Below are positions 60,416 to 64,000 of a stretch of 64,000 nucleotides of DNA, in pieces (the first letter of the stretch is position 1; each line of letters starts with the position of its first letter). The notes under the pieces are model-generated. The model was not told where the DNA came from, searched no databases, and worked only from the letters and a program-made list of their open reading frames with translations. The stretch comes from Sphingobium sp. D43FB. Lineage in GTDB: Bacteria > Pseudomonadota > Alphaproteobacteria > Sphingomonadales > Sphingomonadaceae. A program made the position numbers and the translations under genes. The stretch spans positions 1-64,000 of the forward strand of contig NZ_NMUA01000010.1 in assembly GCF_002312805.1 (NCBI RefSeq), given 5' to 3'.

Positions 60416-61837
60416 ATGCAACGTCTGCGTCACTATGCCCTGGCTGCCGGGATTGCCACGCTTGCGACATGTAGCGTCAGTTCACCCGCGCAGGCGCAAG
60501 GTTGGGCGGAAAGCTGGTTCGACAATGTCACCTATACGAGCCCTGGCAGCTTCGAAGATCAGACCCGCGGCTATGTGACGGCCGGCGGCATGTCGGGCCG
60601 GGTCGATGTCCACAACGACTATCTGATGAGCCTGACAGTCCCCAAGGTAAAGGCGGGTTGCGGCGGCATCGACATGTTTCTGGGCGGCATGTCGTTTCTT
60701 GACCCGGACTATCTGGTGCAAAAGCTCGAGAGCATCCTCCAGGCCGCCCCTGCCGTCGCGTTCCAGTATCTGCTCGAGACGCTCGACGAGAAGATGGGCA
60801 ATATCATCTCGAAGATGGAGGCGGCGACCAACTACCTCAATTCCATCCAGGTCAATGACTGTCGGCTTGCCAATCGCATGGTGCAGATTGGCAAGGGCGA
60901 CGACAATATGTCGGGGATCATCGAGGAGATGACGGGGTATCGCTCGGTCAAGCAGGGTTTTGCCAAAAGCTACCAGCAAAGCCGCGAAAAGATCGAAGCG
61001 AACGCCAACAACCCGACCGAGGATCTGAAGGACGCGCTCGCCAACTGCCCGGCGGAAGTGACGGACATCTTCCGCACCGGCTCGCTCCTGTCCCATGCGG
61101 CCGCCCGAGTCGGCGCCAGCAGCTGGGCGAGCGTCATGCGCGCGCGGGTCGGCGACGTCTATATGCGCTGGGACGCGAACGACAAGGTGCCGCTCTTCTC
61201 CGCGATCCCGGCCTGCCCGGCGCAAGACAGCGAGTCCCCTGACGATTTCCTCTCCGGCAAGGTCCAGAAGCGCGCGCTCAACATGCCTGCGACCGCGGAC
61301 GATTGCTCGGCCGACGGGACCAAGGGCGCGCTGGCGCTGGCGCGCGAACGGCTCGAGGCCATTGCGGGCAAGATCAAGACCAAGGCTGCACTGTCGGACG
61401 AGGAACGCCAGTTCGTCGCCAATGTGCGCACCCTCCCCGTCTACCGCATGCTCGAATGGGGCGTGCGCCAGGGCGTCGTGGGCTCGGTGATTGCCGACAC
61501 CGATGAGCTGGTCGCGCTTAGCCTGGCCTATCAGATGCTGAACGACCTCACCCGCACGATCGACTTCGCGCTCACCAATGCCGAACGTGGCGCGAGCGCG
61601 GCGGGCGCTGCCGATGGCGCCAGCGCCAATATTTGCCAGACCCGCATCCTCACCAAGGGGCTGGAGCAGTTGCGTGACCTGCGCGAAGAGGTGCTGCGGC
61701 AGCGCGCGCAGATGCGCCAATCCTATCTGGCGGCGCTGAATCAGGCGAACCTTTCGGCCAACTATGCCGGGCTCCTTCGCCAGCGCGATCTTGATGCGCG
61801 CAACGCCGCCGGCGTCGCCGCCACCCGCAATCGCTAA
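60416..61837 (+). CDS. traH: TraH, pilus assembly protein
   Basis: Product of 473 residues with a signal peptide ending PAQAQG. Features include YTSPGSFEDQTRGYVTAGGMSGR, GCGGIDMFLGGMSFLDPDYL, and a C-terminal coiled-coil-like region. TraH is part of the outer-membrane assembly in F-type systems. AGAGG precedes the ATG. An AT-rich stretch at 60309-60410 probably carries an independent promoter. Confidence 0.92.
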   Translation: MQRLRHYALAAGIATLATCSVSSPAQAQGWAESWFDNVTYTSPGSFEDQTRGYVTAGGMSGRVDVHNDYLMSLTVPKVKAGCGGIDMFLGGMSFLDPDYLVQKLESILQAAPAVAFQYLLETLDEKMGNIISKMEAATNYLNSIQVNDCRLANRMVQIGKGDDNMSGIIEEMTGYRSVKQGFAKSYQQSREKIEANANNPTEDLKDALANCPAEVTDIFRTGSLLSHAAARVGASSWASVMRARVGDVYMRWDANDKVPLFSAIPACPAQDSESPDDFLSGKVQKRALNMPATADDCSADGTKGALALARERLEAIAGKIKTKAALSDEERQFVANVRTLPVYRMLEWGVRQGVVGSVIADTDELVALSLAYQMLNDLTRTIDFALTNAERGASAAGAADGASANICQTRILTKGLEQLRDLREEVLRQRAQMRQSYLAALNQANLSANYAGLLRQRDLDARNAAGVAATRNR

Positions 61838-61852
61838 GCAGGGAGCCGTCAG

Positions 61853-64000
61853 ATGCGCCCGATGCTGCACGCTACCCTTCGTCCCGCCCTTGCCAACCCG
61901 ATCGCCTGGATCGGCGCGACGTTGAGCCTCCTCCTACCCTCCCCTGCCCTTGCCCTCGAGGCGAGCTACCATAGTTATGACGGCTTTGAAGAAACGGTGG
62001 ACGCTTTTCGCCTCGTATCGATGATATTTGCCGATCCCCGGTACGAGACTTTGGTGCTGATCATGGCGGTCGCGGGGATTGCGCTGGGCGCTGTACTCGC
62101 GAGCATCAGGGGCCAAGGCATGGGCCTCGTTGCCTTCGGCTTCCAGATCCTGATGGGCGTCGGGCTGTTCGTCGGGTTCGTGGCGACCACAGGTACGGTC
62201 CATGTCTATGATCGGGTACGCAACGCCTATCAGCCGGTGGGCGACGTCCCCAATCTCCTCGTCCTTGTTGCTGGCACCACCAATCTTATCGAACGCGCGC
62301 TTGCCGAGACGATCGACGACAACATACTCGATCCCAATGCCAAGCTGGAGTTCGGGGCGGGCGGCCACGCGTTCAATCTCTTCTTCAATGCTGCGGCGCC
62401 CCGTGGCCCCATGACCGACACCTTCCTCGATGCAACGGTCAAGGACTATGTGCGCCAATGCTATCCGGTCGCGCGCGTATCGCCCGCTTATGGCGTGGAC
62501 GATGACATGCTGTTCCGCACGGCCACCGATCTGCCTGCGGCCTTCGCGGCCATGGCCGGACCGGCCACTTTCTCTACTGCCTACACGCCCGCCGACAAGG
62601 GCGGCGTGACGATGAGCTGCGCCGACGCCTGGGACCATATTTCGGCGCGCTTGGCCGAGCCGACTTTGTTCGACGGCTATGTCCGCCAGGCCTGCATCCG
62701 TACCGGGTTCGACGTCGACAATGCCGGACAGCTCGCCCGCTGCCGCAGTCAGCTGGGCGAAATGGGCCAGATGATGATGGGCACCACGCTTTCGCTGCAG
62801 GCGTTCATGACCGACGTCATGCTGGGCTCGACCGTCGGCGATGTGCTGTTCGAGGACTCCCCGGCCTCCGCAGCGCGGGTCATGGCGAACCGCGCGGTGA
62901 TCTCCAATGGCCTTGCGACGATGTCGGCGGCCAATGAATGGATGCCGACGATCCGCGCGACGATATTCGGGATCATGCTGTTCATGGTGCCCGTCGCACT
63001 CTTGTTCGTGCTGACGCCGATCAACCTGCGGGTTCTCTCCTATGCGCTGGGGCTCTTCGTGTTTGTGGCGCTCTGGGGCGTGATCGATGCCGGTATCTAT
63101 CAGCTGACCCTTGGCCGGGCGATGGACGTGCTGGCCGAGATGCGTGCCAATCATGTGGCGGCCAATGCCTGGATGCTCGCCCCCTCCTCCGCCATGAAAG
63201 CGCTGGCGATCTTCGGGACGTTCCGCACAGCTGCAGCGGGTCTCGCGGGTGCGTTCGTGTTCACGGTGTTCCGCTTCTCGGGCAACATGTTCAGTTCGCT
63301 CACCGGCGCGTCAATGGGCGTCCATACCCAGGCGGCTGGCGCTGCAGCGCCGATGGCGACCAGCGAAGGCTATGCTTCGGCGCTTGAGGCGCAGGGGTCG
63401 GCGATGGGCACGGCGCACCGCAAGGTGGCTGCGTCCGGGTTCGGCGATTTTGGCGAGCGGACGTCGTTTGCCGCGTCACGTTCGTTCGGCGAGGCGGGCA
63501 CGATCATCGGCGAGGGCAGTCCTGTGACGCCCGGCCAGACGGCGCTCGGCCTGGGCGGTCTCGACGCGCAGCGGGAAATGGGCACCCTTGCCCCTGCCCT
63601 CGCCAAGGGCGACCTGACCAGCCCCGCAGCTGCGCGCGCGGTTCGCGCGAACGCCACGACGGCCGCCATCCATCAATTTGCCGAGAAGGACGCACTGCGT
63701 ACCCTGGGCAATCGCTATTTCGGCGAGGGGCAGTCAGGTGAGCAGGCCTTTGCTGCCTTTGCCCAGACGATGGTGCAGTGGAAGGCGTTCGGGGACGAGC
63801 GCGCCTATGGCATGATGCATCAGGCCGCCTCCCGCCATTATGAGCGTAGCGGCTACAGCCAGGCCGACGCGCAGCTCAAGGCCTCGAGCATCATTGCCGA
63901 GGCATCTAGCGACCCTACATTCGGCAAGATCATCGCCAACGCCTATGACAGGCAAGCCATGTTGCGCAACGACCTGACCGGCGCGCAGGTTCAGGTCGGC
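61853..64000 (+). CDS. traG: TraG, N-terminal part (cut by window end)
   Basis: Open to the last base: 716 residues without stop. A signal-like N-terminus (ATLSLLLPSPALALEASYHSYDGFEE) and several membrane segments in the first 150 and around 365-410 match TraG, which combines a membrane N-terminal part for pilus assembly with a periplasmic C-terminal part for mating pair stabilisation and entry exclusion. GGGAG precedes the ATG. The C-terminal region lies beyond the window. Confidence 0.9.
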   Translation, partial: MRPMLHATLRPALANPIAWIGATLSLLLPSPALALEASYHSYDGFEETVDAFRLVSMIFADPRYETLVLIMAVAGIALGAVLASIRGQGMGLVAFGFQILMGVGLFVGFVATTGTVHVYDRVRNAYQPVGDVPNLLVLVAGTTNLIERALAETIDDNILDPNAKLEFGAGGHAFNLFFNAAAPRGPMTDTFLDATVKDYVRQCYPVARVSPAYGVDDDMLFRTATDLPAAFAAMAGPATFSTAYTPADKGGVTMSCADAWDHISARLAEPTLFDGYVRQACIRTGFDVDNAGQLARCRSQLGEMGQMMMGTTLSLQAFMTDVMLGSTVGDVLFEDSPASAARVMANRAVISNGLATMSAANEWMPTIRATIFGIMLFMVPVALLFVLTPINLRVLSYALGLFVFVALWGVIDAGIYQLTLGRAMDVLAEMRANHVAANAWMLAPSSAMKALAIFGTFRTAAAGLAGAFVFTVFRFSGNMFSSLTGASMGVHTQAAGAAAPMATSEGYASALEAQGSAMGTAHRKVAASGFGDFGERTSFAASRSFGEAGTIIGEGSPVTPGQTALGLGGLDAQREMGTLAPALAKGDLTSPAAARAVRANATTAAIHQFAEKDALRTLGNRYFGEGQSGEQAFAAFAQTMVQWKAFGDERAYGMMHQAASRHYERSGYSQADAQLKASSIIAEASSDPTFGKIIANAYDRQAMLRNDLTGAQVQVG

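Noticed and set aside
60482-61870. Minus-strand ORF opposite traH
   Set aside because: Mirror of traH codons; no start context.
61934-63154. Minus-strand ORF opposite traG
   Set aside because: His/Asp/Arg-rich antisense frame of membrane-coding sequence; not credible as protein.
1-64000. CRISPR array, tRNA, insertion sequence or integrase
   Set aside because: No spaced direct repeats, no cloverleaf-like sequence and no transposase or recombinase motif noticed on either strand.

Overview
The window is GC-rich and reads as part of a conjugative plasmid or integrative conjugative element of an alphaproteobacterium, most likely a sphingomonad (Sphingobium, Novosphingobium or Sphingomonas type). 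This rests on gene content: an F-type (MPF-F) type IV secretion operon, the accessory families DUF736, DUF2493, DUF6117, DUF932, DUF6915 and DUF6878, a strawberry-notch-like helicase with an N-terminal methylase, a ParB-like protein, a luxR-luxI-phyH block and a lasso peptide cluster with its own isopeptidase and TonB receptor. No rRNA, tRNA, CRISPR array, transposase or replication initiator was found.

Layout. 0-2.3 kb: traD coupling protein and a ribbon-helix-helix protein (minus strand), followed by a gene-free divergent region that is a candidate oriT. 2.7-6.4 kb: plasmid accessory genes, with two DUF2493 (SLOG) paralogues around a DUF6117 gene. 7.1-13.4 kb: a probable defence cargo island, consisting of a 1204-residue SIR2 protein overlapping a gene with a HEPN-like Rx4H motif, and a convergent gene with a PD-(D/E)xK-like nuclease core. 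13.7-20.6 kb: small hypothetical genes, a fumarylacetoacetate-hydrolase-family enzyme, a sigma-region-4-like protein and DUF932/DUF6915/DUF6878 genes. 20.7-28.1 kb: minus-strand DNA-metabolism genes (methylase-helicase, ParB, CHC2/Toprim primase-like).

28.3-31.7 kb: a MarR-like gene, then luxR, luxI, phyH (LuxI and PhyH translationally coupled) and an HU gene. 32.1-42.1 kb: the lasso peptide locus. ECF sigma, FecR, TonB receptor with STN domain and lasso isopeptidase run on plus; precursor, protease (B1-B2 fusion) and cyclase run on minus and meet the isopeptidase tail to tail, sharing a CTAG. The 46-residue precursor (minus strand, start at 40957) is short and easily missed. GntR and XRE regulators follow. 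A near-identical palindrome lies at almost the same distance upstream of the precursor and of the XRE gene.

42.5-64 kb: tra operon in the order dsbC, traA, L, E, K, B, V, C, two small membrane proteins, traW, U, a small ORF, traN split into two genes, trbC, an S26 peptidase, traF, a trbB-like gene, traH and traG (cut by the window end). Many genes overlap by ATGA. Two foreign bits interrupt it: an antisense DUF1778-like antitoxin remnant at the traW/traU junction and an antisense AAA/DUF4143 ATPase before traH.

Functionally, the element carries its own transfer machine, maintenance genes, candidate defence cargo, a quorum-sensing circuit, and a lasso peptide system whose import and receptor signalling (TonB-FecR-sigma) can plausibly couple uptake to expression of the isopeptidase that linearises the peptide. 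All family names come from reading the translated sequence; no database search was run.
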